In this document: piece after piece, positions 31,048-42,299 of the stretch
Numbering within the stretch: position 1 is the first letter of the stretch
Layout: the number at the start of each line of letters is the position of its first letter
From: Haliotis asinina
Taxonomy: Eukaryota > Mollusca > Gastropoda > Lepetellida > Haliotidae
NCBI RefSeq assembly: GCF_037392515.1
Contig: NC_090283.1
Location: forward strand, 18,136,501-18,200,500
Reading direction: 5' to 3'
Length of the DNA: 64,000 nt
Translations under genes and position numbers: made by a program
Notes under the pieces: generated by a model
The model's database searches: none
Told to the model about the DNA's origin: nothing
The model's input: the letters and a program-made list of their open reading frames with translations, nothing else

Positions 31048-33016
31048 TTAAAGGGGCACTGATGCGGAGCAATATCCGTGGACTGGTGTAAACGTTTGTT
31101 ATTGTTGTTCCCCGTGAATACCCGGATGATATCCCAGGATTCGTGACTGGCTCGTGACCTCTGCTGCGCAGTCCGTATGCGCAATTGAGAGTTTAATTAT
31201 AGACAGATCAGCTGAGGTGAAGTCATTTTTACTTCATTACAAATGTATTATGAAAACAAATGAAACACTTTGAAGGTTAATCATCTGCCAGTGGTAGAAA
31301 TGGTAAAAAAACTATTAGGACGGGAAAATAACGAAACCAATGTTCGTCTCTGTATTTTGTCTCATAACCCTAATTAGTTTATTGTCATATTTGTATGATT
31401 TTGAAAATTAATAAAAGAACACACGGTCTGCTTATACTTATAGTAAATTTCTAACATGACAACAACATTTATACATTGTATAGATTGCCAATGTGGATCC
31501 TATTTCACACACATACGCGTTCTAGTGTGTGTTTTCTGTCATATAGATTCTGCTGAATGCTACAACAAATAAATTCAAACAAAATGCAACAAATGAACGT
31601 AAAACAGACTAATTTCATAGCAACAATGTCAGACTACTACCTTGTTCAGAAATGTATCCATCAATATTCACATAAAAGAACGATATTCCATTCATCTGCA
31701 GCTGGTAAATAACCCTGCTCTGTGTCGTGTGTCTTACAACAGTCTAATTTGCGAAAAAGTAACACATCGTTTCACGTCTTTCACATTGGTGAAAACCTGA
31801 TAAACCTCTCATTGGTCACCTAAGATAGCACACCTGGCAACTAATTGTATGATGTCAGCCATTCTAAGTAATTAGTAACCAATAATGAGCAATCAATCAA
31901 TCAACGCAATGGTGGCTAATTCTTTGAAGGGAGGATGTTGTTTTTACACTCGCACTTTACGACAGGATGTAGTCAGTACAGATTAGTACATCTACACACA
32001 CCGCTGTAGAAGATAAAAGTAATTAATCAGTCAGTGTGTTATCGGTTAATCCTTTGATCGATGTTTGTTTTTGTAACTCAGCTGATAAACCCTCATGCAT
32101 CACTTACATGTACATATTACATAACATACAATACATTTGCCATTACAGGGCTTAATTTATAATGTTGAGTATTTACTGCAGACAGGAGAAATGCCAAATG
32201 GGAACCTTTGTTGAGTAACTTGGGTGGTGTTACTACTAATTATACCTGTTATAAATTCATTAACTGACCATCCAGAGAATGATGACAAATAACACGTGTA
32301 GGTTTACACCATCAAACGCGAGTTACAGCAAGGAAGATGTAATTTCTGTGTCGCATGCAGCCTGAAAACACTTATGGGCCAAAACCCTTTTTAGGATACC
32401 AACGGAACTTCGTTATATAAGAAATACATACAGGCATTTGCTGTGTACTTTGGTAAATAGGTGCAATAAGTTGGGGGTTTTCACGTAAGACGATTTTCAG
32501 ATTTCTCTACCAAAGGCAAAGTCATCGTTTTTAGTTTACGAATTCAAATAAATCAACTGTGTGTTTTTATTATCATAAATAATAAACCAGGGTAGCTGCC
32601 ATAGCTACCCAAATTTACGTGTGATATTTGCCATCACAGCTGGACCAACACTCAAATCTGTCTAAATATAAAGCTTTGCAATGTTTCGGACTGAAATGGC
32701 TTTCACATAACATGATTAAATAGGATTAAATTGGATCAGCCACTGTATATACCATCCAAGCATCCGAAAAAAATACACTGCTGGGATATTTTGTTACGAT
32801 CAGACAAGGAATACCATGGATATTTTTAAATAATGGCATATGATGGGCATCCGGCCTCCTGACTGTTTGGCGAAGATAATTCTGCTAATATGGACAGGAG
32901 CCCAGTCCCTTTGTCCGTCACGGTCGAGGGAGCGGGCGCTGACCAATTTGCAGTTTGGTTTCGTAATTAGACCGTTTGCAAGAAACATATTTCGCTCCGC
33001 ATCAGTGCCCCTTTAA
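31048..33016. mobile_element. TTAA-target DNA transposon (Kolobok/T2-like ends), 1961 bp, non-autonomous
   Basis: The body is 31052-33012. The first 19 bases AGGGGCACTGATGCGGAGC are exactly inverted at the other end (GCTCCGCATCAGTGCCCCT), flanked by TTAA on both sides (31048-31051, 33013-33016). Removing it restores a SINE, CGCTTTAACCACTAGG. TTAA plus AGGGG matches the TTAAAGGRR ends I recall for T2/Kolobok elements; piggyBac (TTAA plus CCC) fits less well. No transposase is seen. The middle part, 31881-32533, is absent from the first copy at 4700-6029. Confidence 0.92.
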
Positions 33017-33224
33017 CCACTAGGCTACTCCATCGGTCTTTTAAGTAGATGCAGTAGACGACAGTACCTTTGTTCCTTAAAGCATACAGCAAGGAGCAGT
33101 GCCTGGACAGACAAATGCCGACTCCACGCGTCCCCCAATAGAGGTGCATGCCACTGCGTCGGGGAACAGACATGTCCCCCCAGCATCACGACACACTGTG
33201 GATAATAAAAACAATAATAACAAT

Positions 33225-33335
33225 AATAGTTCTTCAATCAACAATAATTCGTCAATCAATCAATCAATCAATCAATCAATTCATGAATATTCAATCAATC
33301 AATCAATTCATGAATAATCATTCAATCAAAATCAA
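33225..33335. repeat. (CAAT)n microsatellite
   Basis: CAATCAATCAATCA tracts with an internal ATTCATGAATA repeat. Confidence 0.9.
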
Positions 33336-33602
33336 TAATATGCTCTTTTTAATTTACGATTGAAAAGACTGAGAATCAATCAATGTTGATATAATAATAA
33401 TGAATGTTTTGAGAATGCACTTAAATGCATGTGATCATATTGTTGAGTGCTGCGTAAAACTAAACTCACTTACTCATGAGCGTCCATATTCACAACTGTG
33501 TTAAAATGTCATGCATTAACCAAGTGAACATTCCTGAATATCACACCCATTAATATCCTCCGACAGTTACATATGAGACATACCCTGACAAAATGAGCTT
33601 AC

Positions 33603-33958
33603 GTGGCAATGTTGCCGGAGTCGTAGTAGATGGTGTTGTTGTCGTGGTAGCTGATGTTGTAGTTGTAGTAGCTGATGTTGTAGTTGTTGTAACTGATGTT
33701 GTTGGTGAAGTCGTGGTAGCTGATGTTGTCGGTGTAGACGTTGTTGTAGATGTTGTTGGTGTTGTGGTAGTTGATGTCGTAGTTGTTGTAGCCGATGTTG
33801 TAGTCGATGGTGAAGTCGTGGTAGTTGATGTTGTAGTTGTAGATGACGTTGGTGAAGTCGTGGTAGTTGATGTTGTAGTAGTGGTAGTGGTCGAACCATT
33901 TCGACATATCTCAAGGTTTTTAATGCTTTCCAGAACACATATTTCAAACTTATGAAAC
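33603..33958 (-). CDS. Thr-rich mucin-like exon
   Basis: The minus strand has an acceptor TTAAATTTTCAG|G and a donor CCAC|GTAAGC bounding a 356-nt exon, open in one frame. It reads FHKFEICVLESIKNLEICRN, then about 95 residues that are mostly Thr with Ser, Pro and Ala (STTTTTTSTTTTSPTSS.., ending TTTPATLPR). Such PTS tracts are typical O-glycosylated mucin or shell/mucus matrix segments. The start phase fits the exon at 34355-34406 exactly. The valine-rich frame on the other strand is a shadow. The downstream exon was not found. Alternative: a GTT/GTA-rich repeat with accidental splice sites. Confidence 0.55.
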
Positions 33959-34354
33959 CTGAAAATTTAAAAAATTCATCAGTAACTTTAGATAAGCCTA
34001 CATTTTATGAAGAATAACATCTGGTAAAAAGGGGAATCAATTAAGTTAAGGAATTTCTACAACACCCGATGGTCGCAATGTCAATCACTGAATAATATGT
34101 CTAGGCTTGATCATTTATAGATCGTCGTTACACAGCAAGAAATTATACAGCACTGAAACAAACACAAGAACCAGTTAATAAATCGTCATTAAGGACAACA
34201 GTTACCATTTTAAAAAGTATATTCCTTTCTACCATGGCTTATTATTCTGAGAAAATGTGAATTGTGGCGGCCTTGGTCAGTCAGTTGTTCGAGCCACGGG
34301 ACATAAAAATGGAAACTGATAAGTTTAATTTAAATTCTATATAAATGAACTCAC

Positions 34355-34406
34355 CAACTGAAGTGGTCGCAGCATGACTTCTTGTTCGCAATGTCCCTTC
34401 TCAAGT
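34355..34406 (-). CDS. Small Cys-containing exon preceding the mucin-like exon
   Basis: The acceptor CTTCCCTATTGCAG|AC has a good pyrimidine tract and the donor is AGTTG|GTGAGT. The 52-nt exon encodes LRRDIANKKSCCDHFSW, the last codon being split TG/G with the next exon. Joined product: ..KSCCDHFSW FHKFEICVLE.., adding to a cysteine set (CC, C, C). Alternatively the exon extends upstream to an in-frame ATG (MVRPQAWPSKS..). Family unknown. Confidence 0.5.
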
Positions 34407-34547
34407 CTGCAATAGGGAAGACTAGACTGCTTGAAGCAAAATGCAACGATTTTGAAGGCCATGCTTGGGGTCTGACCATACAATATACAACTAACGAGTC
34501 ACGGATTACCTTTCTCTAGTTGTATTAATTAATTATTAATCCAGCCC

Positions 34548-34839
34548 TGGCGAGAGTGAGTTAGTGGGTGACTTTAGTTTTACACGGCACTCAGCAATAT
34601 TCCAGCTATATGACGGCGGTCTGTAAATAATCGAGTCGGGACCAGAAAATCCAGTGATCAACAACATGACCATCGATCTGCGCAATTGGGAACCGATGAC
34701 ATGTGTCAACCAAGTCAGCGAGCCTGACCACCCGATGCCTTTAGTCGCCTCTTACGGCAAGCATAGTTGTCTTGTATGGCAAGCATGGGTTGTTGAAGGC
34801 CTATTCTACCCCGGACCTTCACGGGTCCCTTGGCGAGAG
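34548..34839 (-). mobile_element. SINE family A, full length with target duplication
   Basis: The body is 34557-34830 between two copies of TGGCGAGAG (34548-34556, 34831-34839). It contains the tail (GTGA..TTTACACGGCACTCAGC), TCGATCTGCGCAATTGGG, the box (as TAGTCGCCTCTTACGGCAAG) and the head end CCGGACCTTCACGGGTCC. This is the best reference copy in the window. Confidence 0.93.
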
Positions 34840-35689
34840 AATTACATAATTAATATAACAAGGGAAAGATAATCCGTCATTCCAAGTAACAGGTTAGTTA
34901 CTGACTGGTAGGTGATTTTACTATCATTTCCAGGACAAGCATATTTTGTAGTGAGGAATGTAATGCGAGGGATTTAGAATTCCAAGTCACATCTGTAATA
35001 TCACACCCATATTGTGACCAGAATAGGTCGTATCAGCAATTCTCTGTAAAGTCGAGCCATTTATTAATATTGCTGTCGCACTTAAACTGTAGCCTCAGGA
35101 GTTGTGGTGTGTATTTAAAAATATGTTTGCTGCTAAATATCAACCCAGAGGCGTCGCAAACAAAGTTGAATGGTACGCCTTCATGCTTATCTGACTATCC
35201 ATAGATGTACATATGAACTTATGTATTACTAAATGCTTGTCGCCACTTTACATTTACATTTGTAAATATTCTATAATGTTGTTCTCTAAAGACAAAGAAA
35301 AGAATGGCGTTTAAATATTATGCTTTAAAATAGATTACCATTATTACATTGTCTCCAGTATATGCGTGATCTACATTACTATTGAATTAACACGCAAATA
35401 CCTAGCTAAGATTCTTAAAATGATGTGAAATAGCTGAAAGAGTAATTAGGAACATGAGTTGAAGCTAAAAGCCGATAACATCACTTGTCTTTACAATAAA
35501 AGCATAATTAGAGTTTAAATCGTTTAGTTTTTAAGGATATAATCTACGTGACCTACATATGTCAATATACAACATAGAATGCTGAAAATCACCGACAACA
35601 GCGAGGCAGTTGTTTCAAGAGAATGCAGCAAAATGTAATAATGTTTTTCCTTTCTGTATCTCTTCTGTGAACTAGGAGGTGGCTCCGTA
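34840..35689. other. No recognised feature
   Basis: AT-rich sequence without credible exons or repeats. Confidence 0.5.
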
Positions 35690-35759
35690 ACCCCAGACTG
35701 GAGGCACAGAGTGTGGAACAGTAGGGGCACTGGAAGTCCGTTGCCGTGGTTACTACTGA

Positions 35760-36800
35760 CAATGCCCTATGGCGTTGGTCTCTGGCAGCCGTGATCTTCT
35801 GGCGTCGAGAATCCCCGAACGTGGCAGCAGCATCATGGATTGTGGCTCATCAACGTGGTCCCAGGTATTTGAAGTGCTCTATACTGACAAGCTGTGTGTC
35901 ATTGATGACGATGGTTGGTGCAGGTGCGTTTGTGTTTGATGTGGGCTCAAGAAGCACCTCAGTCTTGCCGAGACTGATAGTCAGGCCGAAGAGCTTGGTG
36001 GCGTTACATCGGCTGCAAATTCTGCTTGGGCCACTTGAGCACCGTCATCAGCAAAGAGGACTTCTTGGAGGAGATCTTGGAGGTTCGCGTTCTCGGCAGT
36101 GAGGCGACCAAGGTCGAAGAGACAGCCGTCCAAACAGTAGCGAATGTAGACGTCCTGCTCCAGATCTTTGACAGCGTGGGAACACATGCAAGCGAAGAAG
36201 ACATTGAATAGGGATGGAGCCAAGACATTCCTGCTTTACACCATTGCTGATCTCGAAAGTGTCCATTACGTTACCACTAGAGAAGACCTGGCCAGTCATA
36301 GGTCTGATAGAGTCTAATCATTGTCACAAACTTCGGTGGTCATCCAGTGCGCTCAAGGACTAACAAAAGCGCTTCCCTGTTGACTGTGTCAGCAACCTTT
36401 TCCAATGAAAAAGAGAATAGAGGTATGTTTTGTTCGATGCTCTTTTCCTTTTCGAATGAAAAAGAGAATAGAGGTATGTTTTGTTCGATGCTCTTCTCAT
36501 GGCAAAAATGATATCAACAGTACTTCTCCCTGGTCTGAAGCCGCACAGCGCCTCTGGGAGGTTATTCTGGGAGACTGTGATGAGTCAGTTGAGGATGACC
36601 CCGGAGAAGATCTTTCCACCGCTGGAGAGAAGCGAAATGCCTCTGTAATTTCCATAGTCGGCTTTGCTACCCATGTTCTTGTAGAGTTAGACAATAAGGG
36701 CATCACGAAAGTTATCTGGTATCTTCTCCTCCTCCCAGCTACTTTGCTGAACATTATCAAAGGGCATTTGGGCGTGCTGCCTTGTAGATCTCGGTAGGGA
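35760..36800 (-). pseudogene. LINE reverse transcriptase
   Basis: Readable motifs on the minus strand, in several frames: GSKADYGNYRGISLLS, PEALCGFRPGRSTVDIIFAM, ISNGVKQ, LAPSLFNVFFACM, DVYIRYCLDGCLFDLGRL, EVLFADDGAQVA (the YxDD box as FADD) and KLFGLTISLGKTEVLLEP. A tandem duplication of about 50 bp (36404-36500, two copies of GAAAAAGAGAATAGAGGTAT) interrupts the domain between the fingers and the first catalytic motif. Confidence 0.88.
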
Positions 36801-37058
36801 TTCCATTCTTTCCTCGTGCTCTGTCTTAGCTCCTCTGAAGGATTGCTTGCTTCATCTCAGCAATAGTTGGCGGCATGGCAAGTGTGTCTTGTATCAACTG
36901 CTGACGGATCTGGTCCAGTGCATCTGCGTTGACCGATAGGGGTCGGTTGAGCAGGCTGCTGAAATGTTCCTTCCAGCGCTTGCTTAGACCTTCTTGGTTT
37001 TATGCCATCCAACGACTGCAGAGGAGCGAGCCTGATGCAGAGGGACCGAAGACTGTCT

Positions 37059-37990
37059 TCAGTAAACTGAAGAATTTCTTGGCATTGTGAGCATCAGCGT
37101 AGTATTAATATTGAACTTTGTCCTGCCAGCACTGGTCTTGCATCGTGCGTAAATCAGACTGCACTTTGGCCTGGAGAGTCTTGGATCTCTCACTTTTGGA
37201 GACGGAAGATGGGTCGTTCTTCCACTCTGTGTAAGACTTGTTCTTCGAATGGAGGGATTCCTTGATCTTCTTATCGTTCTAGTCAAACCTGTTCTGGTCT
37301 TTACCCCAAGAACCCAAGTAGCAGTATCAGCAACGGTGCCTCTGAAGGAAGGCCATTTTCCGGTGCCTCCCTCGGGGGTCAGGCTGTCTTGGAGCCTTTC
37401 GTCAAGCAGCTGCTGAGACTGGGAAAGGTAGGTCGGGTCCTTCAGTCTAGCAGCGTTGTAGGAAGCCCTAACAGTCTTGGAACGGTTTCTGTGAGGTGGT
37501 GGTATGTGCAGCGTCAGTATGGCCCTGACCAACCTGTGGTCAGTCCAGCATTCAGCACATGTTATGGCGCGCGTCACACGGACGTCCACGATGATCATGT
37601 GCCAGTGTTCTGACCTCGGGTGCATCCATGTGGACTTGTGTTTAACAGTCATGTTCATAGAACCGGTCTTTAGCGTCGTCTGGGATTGTGAGTGTGGGCG
37701 CGAACACACTGATTGTTGTGAAGGGAATGCGCAGTTTCATGAGGTAGTCATTGATTCCAACTGGGAGAACTGATATGCTTTTAAACAGAGCTGTTCTGAT
37801 CCCAAATCCTACACCATGAATCCTGTCTTCAGCTTGCGGTTTTCCTTTCCAGGAGAAGGTGCATCCACCTCCTCCTTCTCTTAGGGAACCTTCATCGGCG
37901 AGCCTTACTTCACTCAGTGCAGCAATGTCTAATCGGTATCGCTTTTGCGACAAGCACTTCTTTCTGGTCTCGACGCACTGGTTCTAATGT
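37059..37990 (-). pseudogene. LINE endonuclease and linker
   Basis: The minus strand gives LDIAALSEVRLADEGSLREG, GVGFGIRTALFKSISVLPVG, INDYLMKLRIPF and ISVFAPTLTIPDD, an APE-type endonuclease, then CAECWTDHRLVRAILTLHI (the terminal TDH/SDH His) and RASYNAARLKDPTYLSQ. Conserved database relatives are often mislabelled craniofacial development protein 2. Frames are broken. Confidence 0.85.
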
Positions 37991-39629
37991 TCCAGGCTCC
38001 CCAAATGAGCTTTTAGTGACTTTCCTTTTGCAGTGTTCGACCGCAATGAGGAGGAATCTGTCAGCGGCGGTAAGCTGACCAGAATAAAATGGGTAAGTAT
38101 TTGTTTGGGGCTACTTTTCTAGCCCCCTCCACTATGTAAGGGTGGGCAATGCTATTTTAAAGAGGCTGTTTAGTCGCCCACGGGTGCTGCCGGACTCTCC
38201 TCTTGCCCTCGAATTCAGGAAAAGAACGACCACTTGCCCATGGACCGCCTACGTGCAGGATTGTGATTACAACCGGCACTGGTCACCACCTGCTGTTTCG
38301 CCACTTGTCCATCGCACTAGGACTTGAGAGGTGTGCGTTGACAGATCGGTGATAAGTTGGTGATAAGTAGATAACGGACCTGTGCGTGAGGATTTTATGG
38401 TGAGAAGATCGTTGCACAGGGATAATCCCACTCTCTGGGCCTGAGAAGACATGATCCCGTTGCAGACTTCCAGGCTACAATGAATGACCAGGACTTCATT
38501 AGGTGTCACGTCCATGCTCTGGGACGCTCCAAAACACTTGCTGCCACCGTTTTCACAACCGTTGGATCCACAGATGATCTCTTCAGCTTGTTCCGCCGGG
38601 AGTCAGTCTTCGAATGCAGTAGGGCTGGCACTTCCCAAGCCAAGCTCATCGGGGGTTTCAGACCCGTCGGCTACCCTCACCTTCGTTTTAGCGGAGAGGC
38701 CGCTGTTGCATGTCACAGCTTCTAGGAGCCACGGGTGAGAGCTTGGTGAAAGGTGAAGACCAGTGGCAGACGAGCAGCCCTGCAAAAGACATGGCAAGCC
38801 CCCTGCTAAAGGTACTACCCCTCCCTGACACACCATAAGCCTCTGTGATGCAACATACGTAACGTGATGTGATCCACTTGGCAGCTGCAATACACTCTTT
38901 TCATATACAACTAATACCTATCAACTATACTGCACTTACTACCCAAAAGCCAGCTAATGTTAAATCAATGAATTTGCTAGTTTATGTTTCCAAGCCGTCT
39001 TGACCTTGGTAACGTAATTACACTAGAGTGAACATTCTTCATATAATCTGACAAACTAATAATACTTTGCTTCGTTACTTTTCCATGGCAACTATTTCCA
39101 TTGTTTCATCAATACATGATGTTCATTGGTTTGTAATAATTTATGACAATAAGTGTGTATTGTAATCTACAGAGCTACCATACAGTAAGGGGTAACGTAG
39201 GATTACTAAAAGTGCTACGTTTCTTGTAATTCTTCTGTTTCCTTATCTGGCGCCCTTTCCAAGCAAGAATACTACATTGATTTCTGGCCGATAGTGGATG
39301 ATATTATGTACAAGGCAAACTTTTATTCCAAATGTGTTTTATGTCACATTATAATGATTGAAACAAAATGGTCAGGTAGGTTACATATGGTGGTAATGTA
39401 GATTGCATTATTTCAGATTTCTACCTCTTGGACATGTATTTTTGTTAAAGCTTTATCCCAGAAAGTCAAGACTTTATTTTTCAAAAATATAATTGGCTAT
39501 TGGGCCATTTTAAACAGAATTGAGGATTTCTTAATTATAGGTGAAGTTATTTTATGAAGTCTGTCAAAGGACAATAAAACAACTAGAAAATTACGAATAT
39601 CCCAGTTAGAGTTTTAAACCTAGCACGTA

Positions 39630-39775
39630 ACTTAAATAGTATGTCATATAGAAAACTATACAATGTAAGCGGACTAATGATCGCCTTCAAGTGAAGATAG
39701 ATTGGACTTAAATGGTATGTCATATAGAAAACTATACAATATAAGCGGACTAATGATCGCCATCAACTGAAGAAA
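39630..39775. repeat. 76-bp direct duplication
   Basis: CTTAAATAGTATGTCATATAG..GGACTAATGATCGCC occurs twice, 76 bp apart, with few differences. The surrounding 38900-39990 is otherwise unremarkable. Confidence 0.9.
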
Positions 39776-39989
39776 GATTACCATACTTGCTACTATGAGG
39801 AGTATAGTCCCTTGTCACCTGCATAGACCCTAGCTGGATTTACACCGTTCCTTGCGATTGTGCTTCAATTTAGCCAAACAATCAAAGAACATATATTCTG
39901 TGATTAAAGCCATGTAATGTGAAATATACTTTGGAAGATATAGCACTTACATACCCTCTCAAGGGGACGATAATAATGCCGTATCCAAA

Positions 39990-40085
39990 CTATGATTGCT
40001 CGTGCTGTTGATCACCAGATTGTCTGGTCCAGACTCGATCATTTACAGACCGCTACCATGTAGCTGGGGTATTCTGATTACGGCG
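39990..40085 (+). mobile_element. SINE family A fragment
   Basis: GCTCGTGCTGTTGATCACC, TGGTCCAGACTCGATCATTT, AGCTGGGGTATTCTG. Confidence 0.75.
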
Positions 40086-40824
40086 TTATACAACAAACAG
40101 ACGGTTTTATCTGATTTTGTCGCCTCTCATTTTGCTAATAATCTTCTGGTCCAGTTGAAAATGCTTCAAATATGTAATGTTAGTCTGTGTTGATATTTAC
40201 TAACTTTATAAGCACTATTTCTGATCCAAACTTATTTGTTTATATGACATATACTGTTTATCAATTATTTCTCATTTTTGACATTTATGACGTAATTTTT
40301 AACATCTGTAAATCATTCCAATTGTGCATTCATCACGTTTACTCTTCCATTGTGTCCCGGGGCGGTATTCATATACGCTTTTACTTGTTTACCAATCCGG
40401 TTATCCTCGTTGGAAATAAACACCATTGAAGCATATTTACGAGCACACTGGTCGCCTGTCGTCCACTTTGTAAGAATTGCAAAGGCACAACCCTGTTGTT
40501 TGTTTGCTAGAGATTTTGAGTGATGATTACAGTGGCCGGATGTAGATTTCAACGAGGTCAGCCGTTGAGAAAAGGATCTGGATAAAACGCGTTTGCATTC
40601 TGGTTGTACTTTTAAAAGTGTCACAAGCGCCCTTGGGCACAGCGTCGCCGACTTCGTTTCGTTTATAAAATGAGTGAAGCCATGTTTATTGTCCTGTTAA
40701 ACATGTCAGTAGCAGTGATTAAAAACGAAACCTCAGGCAGAGACATACATTTTCATTAAGTCAAAAATGTTAAACGAGATTTTCCTTTCCGATGATGGTC
40801 TGATAAGAACTGCATCTCAGCAAC

Positions 40825-40935
40825 CACACTAGTCGTAAGAGGCGACTAAGGAGTTGTCGGGCTCGCTGACGTGGGTGACACGTGTCATAGTATCCCATCT
40901 GCGCAGATCGATGCTCGTGGTGATGATCATGCTGT
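40825..40935 (+). mobile_element. SINE family A fragment (head half)
   Basis: AGTCGTAAGAGGCGACTAAGG, GGGCTCGCTGACGTGGG, GCGCAGATCGATGCTCGTGG. Confidence 0.8.
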
Positions 40936-41184
40936 TCAACATTAACAATAATCAAATTAATAAACAAACAATTTTACCACAGATCCCTTGAAGACCGCCC
41001 AGCTTTCGAAACATGTCTATCCAGCTACACATTAGCGCGCCATGTAATCTGAAGGGGAAACAGAGAGTGTGTGCTGACCACCTTCCCGAGTGTAGGTGAG
41101 ACAGTTCACTCATCAAATAAGAAATGTACCATCTAAGGGTAGTCCAATATTTTCAAAATATGTACATCTGTTTACTTCGAAATG

Positions 41185-41470
41185 ACCCGGGAAGATCGCG
41201 GTGAGAATTGATCTTCCTAATCCATGCTTGTTGTAAGAGACGACCATACCCGTATAGATCGGTCTTCAACAGTCCATGCTTGTCACAAGAGGCGACAGAC
41301 TGGATCGATTGGTCAGAACCCCTGACTTGGTTGTAACATGCCATCGTATCCCAATTGCGTAGATTGATGCTCATTCCCATGATCACTCGATTGCTTGGTC
41401 CAGACTCGATTATTTACCGACCGCCTCCATATAGCTGGAATATTGCTGAGTGTGGCGTTAAACAATAGTC
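41185..41470 (+). mobile_element. SINE family A, nearly full length
   Basis: From ATTGATCTTCCTAATCCATG through CACAAGAGGCGACAGAC to CTGGAATATTGCTGAGTGTGG. The tail ends in GCGTTAAACAATAG. Confidence 0.85.
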
Positions 41471-42299
41471 GTCTCGACAAGAGGTAGACTAGTACCTTTC
41501 GGAATAGAGTTCATTGGGCGTACAAACCGCGCTGAAGGTAATTGCTGAAGATCAATGGTCGCGTAATGTGTTCGCTGAAAGTGTAGCCTAGACATGCTCT
41601 ATCCGTTCCACCAACCCACGTGCAACTGTCACAAAAACGAAAGTATTTGCTTGATGACTACCGCTCACAGCAGTACACCTGCTCTGCGATGGCGTCCCAC
41701 GAACAGACCATACAATGAAGTGATTCTCCAGCCAGTGCACACTGTCACACAGTACTGATATTCACAGGACTAAAAACGAAATTATGAAACCAAGATATTT
41801 TAAGGACGTCTTTTTCCCTTTGTCTCTTTTGATGCAGCGTTTCGGCAAAGAACCTTAGCTCGTTATCAGGCAACAGTGGCGGGTCACTACAATGGAACTA
41901 CTCGTGCTTGACGGCAGAAGAGCCTACCGAAATTTCGCATCGTTTCAGAATAAAGTGTTTGTCACCCATAAAACATCTTTACTTTACTGTTACATGAGAA
42001 CTTCTGAAATTGCGAGTCAAAAGGTTAAAGGCACGATGGTTAATTTGGAATTAAGCATGCTTCGCGTCTGTAAAGAAACTCAAAGTGTGTTGAAATTTAG
42101 TTCACGTCCATCATTCTCCGTGTTCTGTTCTGACAGAACACCTTTTGCTACTTTTAACGCTTGGTCAACCTAACATCCCACTTGTTCATGTGTACCTCTT
42201 ACATATACAATCCTCATACTGCTCTGTTGGAATCATAAATGTATGTTTCAAATGTGAAATTTAATTGAAAAGTTTGAAGTGAAGTGAATTGAAGTTTTA

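Larger units (their letters stand above)
35690..38900 (-). mobile_element. Second non-LTR retrotransposon, decayed
   Basis: The minus strand contains a 5' leader (about 38000-38900), an endonuclease (37642-37953), a linker and a reverse transcriptase, in LINE order. It differs from the LINE at 1-4699: it has no RNase H and no zinc knuckles. The 3' end fades near 35690. Many frame changes and stops make it a fossil copy. Clade left open. Confidence 0.85.

Noticed and set aside
33593-33955. Valine-rich plus-strand frame and minus-strand His/Tyr/Asn and Gln/Leu/His frames
   Set aside because: Shadow frames of the Thr-rich minus-strand exon, which alone has matching splice sites.
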